A stretch of 64,000 bases of DNA from Bacteroidetes bacterium B1(2017) (GTDB lineage: Bacteria > Bacteroidota > Bacteroidia > UKL13-3). The notes below the pieces were generated by a model. It saw only the letters and a program-made list of their open reading frames with translations, searched no databases and was not told the origin of the DNA. The DNA is taken from NCBI GenBank assembly GCA_002256395.1, contig NKJG01000004.1, positions 326,270-390,269 of the forward strand, written 5' to 3'. The translations under genes and the position numbers were made by a program. This document shows, one piece after another, positions 25,145 through 33,954 of this stretch; the first letter of the stretch is position 1, and the number at the start of each line of letters is the position of its first letter.

Positions 25145-27607
25145 ATGCAAGAAGAAAACTTTGCCACCTTTGTAAATGTTATTCTGCCCCTGCACCTTCA
25201 GCAGGTTTATACCTATAGGGTTCCCGCAGAATGGGAGCAAGAAATTGCTATTGGGAAACGTGTGGCCATCCAATTTGGTGCAAAAAAAGTATACTCAGCA
25301 TTAATTTATCAAATACATCATCAACCTCCCAAAAACTACGAAGCAAAATACATCTATTCTGTTTTAGATGAATCTCCAGTTGTGGATGCTCAAAATTTCT
25401 TGTTTTGGGATTGGATTTCTAAATATTACCTCTGCTCATTAGGCGATGTTATGCAGGCCGCACTTCCCGCTGCTCTTAAGCTTGAGAGTGCCACTAGAGT
25501 TATTGCAAACCCATCTTTTGAGCTGAACCAAACGGTGCTAGATGATAAAGAATATTTGGTTTATGAGGCATTAGAAATTAGGCATGAACTTACACTGGAA
25601 GAAATTGCAGAGATAATCCAACTTAAAAACGTTTTTCCTTTGCTGAAAAGCATGGTGAAAAAGGAAATGATTCTAATTAAAGAAGAGTTAGAAGAACGGT
25701 ATAAAGAGAAGAAATTAACCTGCTTAAAATTAGCTACTCAATTTGATGACGAGGCAGCTTTAGAGGCTTTATTTGCTGTGCTTGAACGCAATGAAAAGCA
25801 ATTAAATATCTTAATGGCTTACCTGCATCTTAAGCAGCATGAAACAGATATTGATCGTGCTCTTTTGCTTAAGACCTGCAATGGTACTACAGCTCCTCTA
25901 AATACACTTATTAAAAAGGGTATTTTTGAAACCTATCAAATTAGTATCGATAGAATTCAAATTGCTGCCACCCCACTTCAAAAATTTGAGTTAAACGAAG
26001 CCCAAGAATTGGCTCTTACTCAAATTAAAAATCAATGGGAAGAGAAAGAAATAGTATTGCTGCAAGGTGTTACGGGTAGTGGTAAAACCCATGTTTATGT
26101 GAGGCTTATCCAAGAACAAATGGCCCTTGGTAAACAGGTGTTATTTCTATTGCCAGAAATTGCTCTTACCTCCCAAATTGTGAAACGCATTCGTAAGTTT
26201 TTTGGTGAAGCGTGTATTTCTTATCATAGCAAATTTAACGACCAAGAGAAAGTTGAAATTTGGCACAAAGTAAAGGAGGGCAAATACCAAATTGTTATTG
26301 GAGCAAGAAGTGCAGTATTTTTACCTTTTGCAAATTTAGGTTTATGCATTGTTGATGAGGAACATGAGGGTAGCTATAAACAGCAAGATCCTGCACCTCG
26401 TTATCATGCAAGAGATGCGGCCATGATGTTGGCTAAACTAAATCACTGCAAAACTATCTTAGGTTCGGCCACTCCTTCACTTGAAGTTCATTTTATGGCT
26501 CAGCAAAATAAATATGGCTGGGTAAAAATGGATAATCGATTTTTTGATGTGGCTATGCCTGCCATAGAAACGGCCAATATTGCCGAAGAGCGCAGGGTTA
26601 AAACCATGGTAAAGGAGGATATTAGCTTTCAATTAAGTCAAGGTATTGAACAGGCTTTGGCTAATAATGAACAGGTAATTTTATTCCAAAATAGGAGAGG
26701 CTACGCACCTTTCTTATCCTGTAATACCTGCGAATGGGTTCCTAAATGTCAAAATTGTGATATTAGTTTAACCTACCATAAATACATCGATTCTTTAAAA
26801 TGCCATTATTGTGGCTATACCGCCCAGCAGCCTAAAACTTGCGGTGCATGTGGTTCTACGCATTTAAGTTTAAAAGGGGTTGGTACAGAAAAGGTAGAGG
26901 ATGAATTGAACGAATTATACCCTTTAGCACGCATTGCTCGCTTAGATTTAGATGCTGCAAAAACTAAAAACGGACACGAAGAAATAATTAGAAGTTTTGA
27001 AGAACAACAATTTGATATCCTAGTTGGAACACAAATGTTGAGTAAGGGTTTAGATTTTGAACACGTTAGTTTGGTTGGGGTAATTAATGCCGATAGCCTC
27101 TTGTCGTTTCCAGATTTTAGAGCGCATGAACGTGCCATGCAATTGCTTATGCAAGTTAGTGGCAGAGCCGGTAGAAAACATAAGCAGGGTAAGGTTATTA
27201 TTCAAACATCTATGCCTAATCATTTTGTGTTGCAGGCATTGCTAAACAAACAATACGAAGCCTTAATGGAAAGAGAGTTAGAAGAGCGCCAAAAATTTGC
27301 CTATCCTCCTTTTTTTAGAATAATAAAAGTTGTGCTAAAGCATAAAGATTTTAAAGTAGTAGAACAGGCTGCCTTGCGTTTAAAATACCTTATGCAAGGA
27401 AATGTAAAAGCCACTATGCTTGGTCCCGAAAGTCCTTATGTAAGTAAGATTCGCAATTTTTATATCAAAGAAATTCTGGTTAAAATTTCTCGAACCAACC
27501 CTGAGTTGGAAAGCATAAAACAAGCCATTAAAAAAGCAATGGCAGATTTAGGTCAGGAAAAGGTTTTTAGAAGTGTGATTGTGTTTGCCGATGTAGATCC
27601 TGGTTAG
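25145..27607 (+). CDS. priA: Primosomal protein N' / replication restart helicase PriA
   Basis: The 820-aa protein is full length. It has the N-terminal 3'-DNA-end binding domain (LPLHLQQVYTYRVPAE, then GKRVAIQFGAKKVYSALI), a Walker A motif GVTGSGKTHVY near residue 307, a DEEHEGSYKQ Walker B motif and an R-rich motif VI (LMQVSGRAGRK). Two zinc-binding clusters (CNTCEWVPKCQNC and CHYCGYTAQQPKTCGACGS) lie around residues 525-575. It remodels stalled forks and loads the replicative helicase. The upstream hairpin suggests post-transcriptional control. The stop is 3 bases from the convergent DUF5686 gene. Confidence 0.95.
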   Translation: MQEENFATFVNVILPLHLQQVYTYRVPAEWEQEIAIGKRVAIQFGAKKVYSALIYQIHHQPPKNYEAKYIYSVLDESPVVDAQNFLFWDWISKYYLCSLGDVMQAALPAALKLESATRVIANPSFELNQTVLDDKEYLVYEALEIRHELTLEEIAEIIQLKNVFPLLKSMVKKEMILIKEELEERYKEKKLTCLKLATQFDDEAALEALFAVLERNEKQLNILMAYLHLKQHETDIDRALLLKTCNGTTAPLNTLIKKGIFETYQISIDRIQIAATPLQKFELNEAQELALTQIKNQWEEKEIVLLQGVTGSGKTHVYVRLIQEQMALGKQVLFLLPEIALTSQIVKRIRKFFGEACISYHSKFNDQEKVEIWHKVKEGKYQIVIGARSAVFLPFANLGLCIVDEEHEGSYKQQDPAPRYHARDAAMMLAKLNHCKTILGSATPSLEVHFMAQQNKYGWVKMDNRFFDVAMPAIETANIAEERRVKTMVKEDISFQLSQGIEQALANNEQVILFQNRRGYAPFLSCNTCEWVPKCQNCDISLTYHKYIDSLKCHYCGYTAQQPKTCGACGSTHLSLKGVGTEKVEDELNELYPLARIARLDLDAAKTKNGHEEIIRSFEEQQFDILVGTQMLSKGLDFEHVSLVGVINADSLLSFPDFRAHERAMQLLMQVSGRAGRKHKQGKVIIQTSMPNHFVLQALLNKQYEALMERELEERQKFAYPPFFRIIKVVLKHKDFKVVEQAALRLKYLMQGNVKATMLGPESPYVSKIRNFYIKEILVKISRTNPELESIKQAIKKAMADLGQEKVFRSVIVFADVDPG

Positions 27608-27610
27608 GCT

Positions 27611-30184
27611 TTATAATCGAATACTCATTCTAAATGCTGCCCCTTGATATGTGTTGGAAATGAAATGAAAATTAACTCCAATTGCTATTCGATTCAAAAG
27701 TGGTTCAATGCGATACCCTGTTTCGTAATACATGGCATTTCCTTGCGAGTTTAAATAATTAAAATACACCACTTCTTTAAAATCCATCAAGTTTAAATAC
27801 GGCAATTTACGCAGCAATAAATGTTTAAACTCTGCTTGCAAAAATAAACTTTGGTAGCTTCTATTTGTGCTATAACTATAGTAGGGCAATTGCATAAAGT
27901 GCCCAAAATAATTTCCATCAAAAATACTGCTTTGATTGCCTGCAAAGTGCTGCCAATCGGCAAAGTAAAGGTTTGGGGTTTTGGTAAAAAATCCGGCTCT
28001 TGCTTGGTACATTAGGTTCACCCAATGCCAAGGTTTAACCGTTTGATCCAAACCAAAATCTAACTTCCCAAATTGCAATCCTTGGGCATCATATCCTTCC
28101 TTATAATTAACTGATAAACTTGGCCATGTGTTTTTTAAATAGAACTTTTTGTTTTGGCGCATTTTATATAATTGAAAAGGTTTATACACCAATCCAAGCT
28201 GATATTGATAGCTTTGATGTCTGGGCTCGCTTATTAAAATTTTATCAGGAACATTTGCACGTATGTGGTCTTTTCCTTCTTTGTTTTGATACCTATCAAT
28301 ATTTTCTATGCTATACCTATTTGTTGCCAAAATAGATGCGTTAACCAGCAAACCATTTAGTACCTCATATTGAAAGTTGGCATTCAAAAAATCTTGTTGA
28401 TAGAACTTTGAATAATTAGTTTTTAAGAGCAAAAGTTGAAAGGCATCCGTAAAGGGTGTAATACCTTTGGGGTTATAATCTGTAATAAAACTACCCCCTT
28501 TAAATTGCACGTATGCCAAGTGTTTTGGGTTGAACCTAAAACTTAATTCACCACTCGTTTCTAGCAAGGGTCGCTCTAGGGGAACTTTAATTTTTTGTGT
28601 ATAGCGCCATTGCTTAAAACCTTTATTTCCAAAGCTTAATTCTGTTTGCAAGGCAAATCCTTCTACTGTGTTTAAACTTGGCCTTCCAAATAAACCCTTG
28701 TAACTAAAATAATTCTTGTGGTCTTTTTTTGTAAGGCTATCTCCTAAAAGTAAAATACTTCCTAAACTAAGGTGGTAATTCTTCTTTTTATGGGTACTGT
28801 CTGAACCAAAAAGTTGTGAGGTGTCTTTCACTTTAAAACTTTGTTGTTCATCTTTAAGTAATGGTACTGGCCTATTGTTAGCCCAAAAGTTAGAATCTCT
28901 CGTAAAAGCCAAACTATCAATAATCAATTCACTGCTATCGTTTTCCATCATCAAGGTTTGGGTATTATTCTCGGCTTCTTTTTTCATTTTTGAAGCCAGT
29001 TTTAGCATCTCACCTTTCGTTAATTTTTCTTTGGCCAATAGCGCATCAATTTGCTGTTGATTTTTGCTTTTTTTTGCTTCAATTGGTTTACTTGGCTTGT
29101 TTGCTTCCTCCGCAATTTTTGGCGGGCTGGTTATTTGTTGAACCCAAGTATGACTTACATTTGGATTAAGTTTTAATCGATAATCACTAATAGAGGCTAG
29201 GTATCTAAAGCTTCCCTCTACACCTAAATAATTTCCTTTGAATTGAATATCATAGGTTACTGGCATATATACAAATGGGTACTCAGAAATTGGTTTAAAG
29301 CTTGTTTTTACGGTAACTGTAGTTCCACTCTCTTCTCTTGTTAATACACAACTGTGCAGGCACCATAGTTTTTCTATTATGTAAATAGTGCCACTGTAAA
29401 ATTCATTTCCTTTTCGTTTTGGTTCAACCTTTATTTTATTAATCTCTCTGCCATTCTCATAAAAGCTGCCCTCTAGTTTAAAGGTATAGGCATTAAAAGC
29501 CTGCGCACTCAAAGGCGATACTTCATTTTCATTGGAGGCATCATACCAACTACCTCGGGCCATACGCATGGGCTCGGGTGCACCTTCAAAGGGCATGGAT
29601 GATTTAACAGAAATAACCTTTTCTCTGTAGGTGTTTGGTTGCGAAAAATTAAGCTGATTAATGCTTTCGGTAACATAGGTTTTACCAACTTCAACATGTT
29701 GCTCCTTTAATAAACCTCTAAAAATACGTGGACATTGGTCAATTCTACCAGTACCTTTTACATAAACATTAGCTTGGTAATTTAAAACCTGCCTTTTATA
29801 ATATGGGGCAGCGGCTATGGCTTTTCGCATAATATAATTGGCTGGGTTATCTTTTCCACTGTTAACCGTAACTTCCTTAAGTTCATAGGTTTGCTTCTCC
29901 ATTTCTAGGTTCAGCTCTTGCCAATCATTTTCAATTTGTATGGTTTTGCTTAAGGTTTTATAATCAATGCTTTGAAAACTAATTTGATGAGTGCCCTTTG
30001 CTAACTTAAGTTGAAAGCTGCCATTAACATTGGAGTTGGTGCCTGTTTTGGTGTCTATACAATAGATGGTAACATAGGGTAGAGGTTCGCCCGCGCTATT
30101 AGTTAAAATTCCTTTTATGCCCTGAGCCCATGTAAAATGGACATTCACAAGTAGAAAAAGGTATAGAAAACGCGTGCTTGGCAT
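27611..30184 (-). CDS. DUF5686 / carboxypeptidase-regulatory-like outer-membrane protein
   Basis: The 857-aa protein has a signal peptide (ends FTWAQ). A carboxypeptidase regulatory-like beta-sandwich follows (GILTNSAGEPLPYVTIYCIDTKTGTNSNVNGSF, residues 20-95), then the DUF5686 region beginning NPANYIMRKAIAAAPYYKRQVLNY. A long segment of amphipathic strands ends in AAFRMSIRL. A lysine-rich low-complexity stretch (about 355-400) sits in the middle. The protein is predicted to be an outer-membrane barrel with a periplasmic domain; function unknown. The start is the ATG at 30184; the in-frame TTG at 30193 lies in a CATCTTGG promoter-like box. It is divergent from efp. Confidence 0.8.
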   Translation of the reverse strand: MPSTRFLYLFLLVNVHFTWAQGIKGILTNSAGEPLPYVTIYCIDTKTGTNSNVNGSFQLKLAKGTHQISFQSIDYKTLSKTIQIENDWQELNLEMEKQTYELKEVTVNSGKDNPANYIMRKAIAAAPYYKRQVLNYQANVYVKGTGRIDQCPRIFRGLLKEQHVEVGKTYVTESINQLNFSQPNTYREKVISVKSSMPFEGAPEPMRMARGSWYDASNENEVSPLSAQAFNAYTFKLEGSFYENGREINKIKVEPKRKGNEFYSGTIYIIEKLWCLHSCVLTREESGTTVTVKTSFKPISEYPFVYMPVTYDIQFKGNYLGVEGSFRYLASISDYRLKLNPNVSHTWVQQITSPPKIAEEANKPSKPIEAKKSKNQQQIDALLAKEKLTKGEMLKLASKMKKEAENNTQTLMMENDSSELIIDSLAFTRDSNFWANNRPVPLLKDEQQSFKVKDTSQLFGSDSTHKKKNYHLSLGSILLLGDSLTKKDHKNYFSYKGLFGRPSLNTVEGFALQTELSFGNKGFKQWRYTQKIKVPLERPLLETSGELSFRFNPKHLAYVQFKGGSFITDYNPKGITPFTDAFQLLLLKTNYSKFYQQDFLNANFQYEVLNGLLVNASILATNRYSIENIDRYQNKEGKDHIRANVPDKILISEPRHQSYQYQLGLVYKPFQLYKMRQNKKFYLKNTWPSLSVNYKEGYDAQGLQFGKLDFGLDQTVKPWHWVNLMYQARAGFFTKTPNLYFADWQHFAGNQSSIFDGNYFGHFMQLPYYSYSTNRSYQSLFLQAEFKHLLLRKLPYLNLMDFKEVVYFNYLNSQGNAMYYETGYRIEPLLNRIAIGVNFHFISNTYQGAAFRMSIRL

Positions 30185-30235
30185 GGCAGCCAAGATGCAA
30201 AAAAACTTTTTGTTTTCAAAAGAGGGGTAATTCCT

Positions 30236-30243
30236 TATTTTCG
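30236..30243 (+). promoter_or_regulatory. -7 box of efp
   Basis: TATTTTCG fits the TAnnTTCG variant that recurs in this window, 30 bases before the efp ATG. A TTTTTG at 30207-30212 lies 23 bases upstream, longer than the usual 19-20. Confidence 0.45.
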
Positions 30244-30273
30244 CAGCCTAAAAATAGGTTAAATTTAAAATTC

Positions 30274-30834
30274 ATGGCAAATACAGGCGATTTATTTAAA
30301 GGTTGTTTTATCAGACATAACAACGAATTATGTCAGGTTTTGGAATACCAACACCGTACACCAGGTAATTTAAGAGCATTTTATCAAGTAGTTGTTCGCA
30401 ACGTAAAAACTGGTAAGCAAATGGAACACCGCTTCCGTGCTGGCGAATCAGTTGAAATGATTCGTGTTGAGTTCAAAGAAATGCAATATCTATACAAAGA
30501 CGGAAATAGTTTGGTATTAATGGACCCTGAAACATTTGATCAAATTTATGTAGAAGAATTCTTGTTAGGTGATTCTGCTAAATTCTTGAAAGAAGAAATG
30601 ATCTTAAAAGTTTCATTTGAAGGTGATACTTGCTTAACAGCAGAAATGCCAACATTTGTGGTTTTAACAATTGATTATGCAGAGCCAGGTGTTAAAGGCG
30701 ATACCGCTACCAATACACTTAAACCAGCTAAATTAGATAATGGTGCCGAAGTTATGGTTCCTTTGTTTGTGAACGTAGGCGATAAAGTAAAAGTGGATAC
30801 ACGCACAGGTGATTACGTTGAACGCGTAAAATAA
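30274..30834 (+). CDS. efp: Translation elongation factor P
   Basis: The 186-aa protein has the three-domain EF-P structure. It contains the N-terminal KOW-like domain with the loop HRTPGNLRAF, the central FRAGESVEMIRVEFKEMQYLYKDG segment and the C-terminal signature YAEPGVKGDTATNTLKPAKLDNGAEVMVPLFVNVGDKVKVDTRTGDYVERVK. It rescues ribosomes stalled at polyproline. The tip residue that is Lys34 in E. coli or Arg32 in the EarP group is N32 here, with no Lys at the tip. The start at 30274 (MANTGD) is fixed by homology; upstream in-frame codons are non-coding leader. Confidence 0.95.
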   Translation: MANTGDLFKGCFIRHNNELCQVLEYQHRTPGNLRAFYQVVVRNVKTGKQMEHRFRAGESVEMIRVEFKEMQYLYKDGNSLVLMDPETFDQIYVEEFLLGDSAKFLKEEMILKVSFEGDTCLTAEMPTFVVLTIDYAEPGVKGDTATNTLKPAKLDNGAEVMVPLFVNVGDKVKVDTRTGDYVERVK

Positions 30835-30845
30835 TTTTTTAAATG

Positions 30846-30878
30846 CTTGATAATTGGTATTTAGTGCCAATTATCAAG
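30846..30878. terminator. Bidirectional terminator between efp and trhO
   Basis: CTTGATAATTGG (30846-30857) pairs with CCAATTATCAAG (30867-30878), a perfect 12-bp stem with a 9-base loop. A run of T follows on the forward side, and an A/T-rich tract follows on the reverse side. It separates two convergent genes. Confidence 0.65.
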
Positions 30879-30882
30879 TGTT

Positions 30883-31800
30883 TTATAACATAGGCTTCGA
30901 GTAAAACCCTGTTCCATTATACGGGCGTTTTCCTTCCGAATTTTTACATTCCTCGGAGCAGCAACCATCCATTTCTTGGGCACATGGTTCGCACATGACA
31001 AACTGCACATTACAATCTACATTGGCACAATTTAAATTACGTGCAACAGGGGTATTACATTTAATACACGTACTAATAATACTTGGGTTTACCTCATTTA
31101 CCGGTACTGTTACCCTGCCATCAAATACATATAAAACGCCTTCAAAATCTTTTCCTCCTGTTTCTTTTGCATATCCAATTATGCCATCATATAATTGGTA
31201 CACATCTTTAAAACCTTGCTCCAACAAATAAGCCGAGGCCTTTTCGCATTTAATACCGCCAGTACAATAAGTTACTACTTTCTTATCTTTATATTCTTGT
31301 AATTCGGGCAGCTTTGAAGGGAACTCTCTAAATGTTTCTAAATCCAAAGTGATGGCATTTTTGAATTTCCCTAACCGTGTTTCGTAATTTGATCGAACAT
31401 CAATTACAACAACATCGTCTTGGTTCATCATTTCTTGAAACTCTTTGCCATGAAGGTGTTTGCCTGTTTGTCTTATTGGGTTTACATTTTTAAGACCAGA
31501 ATGAACTATTTCGTTTTTTAATCTAACATGAATGCGGTTAAAGGCTGGATGTTCAAACTCGTCCATTTTAAAGCTTATGCCTTCAAATCGTGGGTCCGAT
31601 TTTAAATCGTCCATATAAATATTTACCTGTTGCCAAGTTCCACCAATGGTACCATTTATACCTTCGCGAGCGATATAAATACGGCCCATAATACCCACTT
31701 GCTTGCAATAGCTTAGGTGTTGAACCACAAATTCTTCGGCATCAAAAATTGGGGTATAATAGTAAAAAGCAAGTACCCAATAATTTCCTTTATTCTTCAT
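30883..31800 (-). CDS. trhO: tRNA uridine-34 hydroxylase TrhO (rhodanese-related)
   Basis: The 305-aa protein matches the YceA/TrhO family: an N-terminal ferredoxin-like region (YYYTPIFDAEEFV, REGINGTIGGT), a rhodanese domain with active-site C179 in VVTYCTGGIKCEKAS, and a C-terminal cysteine-rich region (CIKCNTPV, CANVDCN, MCEPCAQEMDGCCSEEC) likely to bind zinc. It hydroxylates U34 of tRNA to ho5U in an O2-dependent manner. The start at 31800 is chosen because the in-frame TTG at 31812 lies inside the TACTTTTG promoter box. Confidence 0.92.
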   Translation of the reverse strand: MKNKGNYWVLAFYYYTPIFDAEEFVVQHLSYCKQVGIMGRIYIAREGINGTIGGTWQQVNIYMDDLKSDPRFEGISFKMDEFEHPAFNRIHVRLKNEIVHSGLKNVNPIRQTGKHLHGKEFQEMMNQDDVVVIDVRSNYETRLGKFKNAITLDLETFREFPSKLPELQEYKDKKVVTYCTGGIKCEKASAYLLEQGFKDVYQLYDGIIGYAKETGGKDFEGVLYVFDGRVTVPVNEVNPSIISTCIKCNTPVARNLNCANVDCNVQFVMCEPCAQEMDGCCSEECKNSEGKRPYNGTGFYSKPML

Positions 31801-31809
31801 ATTGAGGTG

Positions 31810-31840
31810 CAAAAGTAAACAAATTAGTTCTTTTGCCCAA
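31810..31840 (-). promoter_or_regulatory. Promoter of trhO
   Basis: Reverse strand: TTG (31840-31838), 20 bases, TACTTTTG (31817-31810), an exact -7 match, then the ATG after 9 bases. Confidence 0.6.
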
Positions 31841-31900
31841 TGGAATTAACGATTGCCTTTTGGTTTTTTTATTAAAATAGGTGCTTTTAAGTATCTCGTT

Positions 31901-33082
31901 TTATTGGTTTTGTGGGAGGGTAAAATAAAAGCTTGAACCATTATTTTGCTCACTTTCAACCCAAATTTTGCCATTGTTTTTTTCAATAAGATCCTTACAT
32001 AATACAAGGCCTAATCCTGTTCCTTTTTCTTTCATCGTACCATTAGTTGATTGACCATCATTTAAATTAAAGAGCCTATTTATTCTTTCTGTTGAAATAC
32101 CAACCCCATTATCTTTAACTGATAGGATAATTTCAGAATTAAGAATAGATACTGAAACTACTATTGTTCCATTTAATGGCGTAAATTTAATGGCATTTGA
32201 AAGCAAATTTCGAAGCACTATCTGAATCATCTTTTTATCTGCATAAACCTCACATAATTCGGGAAAATTGTTTTCAATTGTGATAGATTTAAGAATTGAA
32301 ATCGGTTTTGAGTGATTTATTCCTTCTGAAACCAATTCACTTAAATTAAATTGGGCAGGGTTAAATTTCATTCGGCCTGATTGCGATTGAGCCCAATCAA
32401 AGAGGTCTTTCAATATTTCGAGTGAATTAATAGAAAGTTCCTTAATGTTATTCCCTATTTCGTTTAACTTCTCAAATTCCTTTGATTCTATGTAATCAGA
32501 TAGGATTTCTGATAGTGCGATAACAGAACTAATAGGTCCTTTTAAATCGTGACCAATTATAGAAAAGAATTTATCCTTTTCATTATTTAAGTCGACTAAT
32601 TTTAACTCATAATCCTTGTTTTCTGTAATATCATAGCATGAACCTATATACCCTAAAAAGGTATTGTCAACGTCATAAAAAGGCCTTCCATAATCTCTAA
32701 TCCACCTATATTCACCTTGCCTATTTAGCATACGGTAATCCATCGCAAATGCTTTCCGCTTGTCAAATTCTGTAACATAAATTTCAAGGCATCTTTCAAA
32801 GTCGTCTGGATGAACCCCTTCTGCCCAACCATTTCCAAATTCTTGCTCCATGGTTCTGCCAGTAAAATCTAGCCACGTTTTATTAAAATGGTCGCACAAT
32901 TTATCTGTCCTTGAGCGCCAAATAAGTGCAGGGAAATCTTCGAAAATTTTTAAATAGAGTTCTTTTGCTTTCGATATTTCAATTTGGTTTTCCTTTAAAG
33001 CTTGATTTTCTTTTTCAAGTTCTACAATTCTTTCTTCCAAGTAGAATATCTTATCCTCTTTGTTTTCATCTGGTAAGTCCAT
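31901..33082 (-). CDS. Cytoplasmic PAS-domain sensor histidine kinase
   Basis: The 393-aa protein has an N-terminal coiled coil (residues 5-35), a PAS domain (about 40-155; PALIWRSRTDKLCDHFNKTWLDFTGRT, with a PAC end YIGSCYDIT), a HisKA domain with phospho-acceptor H178 in FFSIIGHDLKGPIS, and a HATPase domain (NLLSNAIKFTP, DNGVGIS, GTGLGL). No transmembrane segment is present, so it probably senses a cytoplasmic signal. No response regulator lies nearby. The ATG at 33082 is chosen over an upstream TTG at 33127. It is divergent from the DUF4337 gene. Confidence 0.9.
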   Translation of the reverse strand: MDLPDENKEDKIFYLEERIVELEKENQALKENQIEISKAKELYLKIFEDFPALIWRSRTDKLCDHFNKTWLDFTGRTMEQEFGNGWAEGVHPDDFERCLEIYVTEFDKRKAFAMDYRMLNRQGEYRWIRDYGRPFYDVDNTFLGYIGSCYDITENKDYELKLVDLNNEKDKFFSIIGHDLKGPISSVIALSEILSDYIESKEFEKLNEIGNNIKELSINSLEILKDLFDWAQSQSGRMKFNPAQFNLSELVSEGINHSKPISILKSITIENNFPELCEVYADKKMIQIVLRNLLSNAIKFTPLNGTIVVSVSILNSEIILSVKDNGVGISTERINRLFNLNDGQSTNGTMKEKGTGLGLVLCKDLIEKNNGKIWVESEQNNGSSFYFTLPQNQ

Positions 33083-33326
33083 ATTAATTATATTAGATTG
33101 TAAATTGAAAAATAATTCCAATCTCAATTCAAATTTAATTTTAATTTAATCTTAAAACTAAATGATTTTTGTTGGTTAATGTAACAATAACCATATAGTA
33201 TTTCAAGCATACGTTTTTTAAGGTTTTGTGGAAGTTTATTGGAATTATTTGTATTTTGCAAATTGTATATTGAACAATTCTATTCAGATAAAATGTTGCC
33301 ATAAATAAAAAATATAAATCCGATTT

Positions 33327-33953
33327 ATGCTTAAGAAACTACTACCCGAAGATAACCTAGAAGTAATTAGTGGATTACTTATTGCCATTTTTGCAACCTG
33401 CCTAGCAGTTATTGATTTATATGCTGGTAAATTTGGTGATGATGAGATTATAGCAAGTAACGAAAAATCAGCAACCTATGAATGGTTTCAGGCAAAAGGA
33501 GTAAAAGAAATTGTTGCCGAATCGCAGGTGCACATGCTAAAATCATTAGTAACTTCTGGGGCAGTTGTACCTAAAGATACTGCCGCTATGAATATTGAAA
33601 TAGGCTTTTTAGAGAAGAAGGCAAAGCGTTATTCATTAGATAAAGAGGAAGTGTTGAAAGGGTCAAAAAATATTGATTCTACCAATTGGTCGCAATATGA
33701 TAATGATGGAAAGCTTGGAAATATTAAAGGAGCTTTTGAATGGGAAAAGGAAGTTAAAATACTTTCTGCTGCCGGCGATACTTTTGATACGGCATTATTC
33801 TTTATGCAAATTGCTTTAGTTTTTGGGGCAGTTTCGCTTATCTTAAAGTCATATAATATGAAGATAATTTTCCTGAGCTCCATGACTCTATTATCTTTAG
33901 TTGGTATTATAATTGGATTTATTGCTTTTAAACAAGCCATTATTTTATATTAA
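33327..33953 (+). CDS. DUF4337 family membrane protein
   Basis: The 208-aa protein has a transmembrane helix near the N-terminus (VISGLLIAIFATCLAVIDLYAG) and two at the C-terminus (TALFFMQIALVFGAVSLIL and IIFLSSMTLLSLVGIIIGFIAF). Between them is a soluble helical segment with NEKSATYEWFQAKGVKEIV, the pattern of DUF4337. Function is unknown. Its stop is one base before the ATG of the TonB-dependent receptor, so the two are probably one transcript. Confidence 0.8.
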   Translation: MLKKLLPEDNLEVISGLLIAIFATCLAVIDLYAGKFGDDEIIASNEKSATYEWFQAKGVKEIVAESQVHMLKSLVTSGAVVPKDTAAMNIEIGFLEKKAKRYSLDKEEVLKGSKNIDSTNWSQYDNDGKLGNIKGAFEWEKEVKILSAAGDTFDTALFFMQIALVFGAVSLILKSYNMKIIFLSSMTLLSLVGIIIGFIAFKQAIILY

Positions 33954-33954
33954 T

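Noticed and set aside
33262..33284. Short inverted repeat AATTGT-N7-ACAATT upstream of the DUF4337 gene
   Set aside because: Six-base A/T-rich arms are expected by chance at this base composition.
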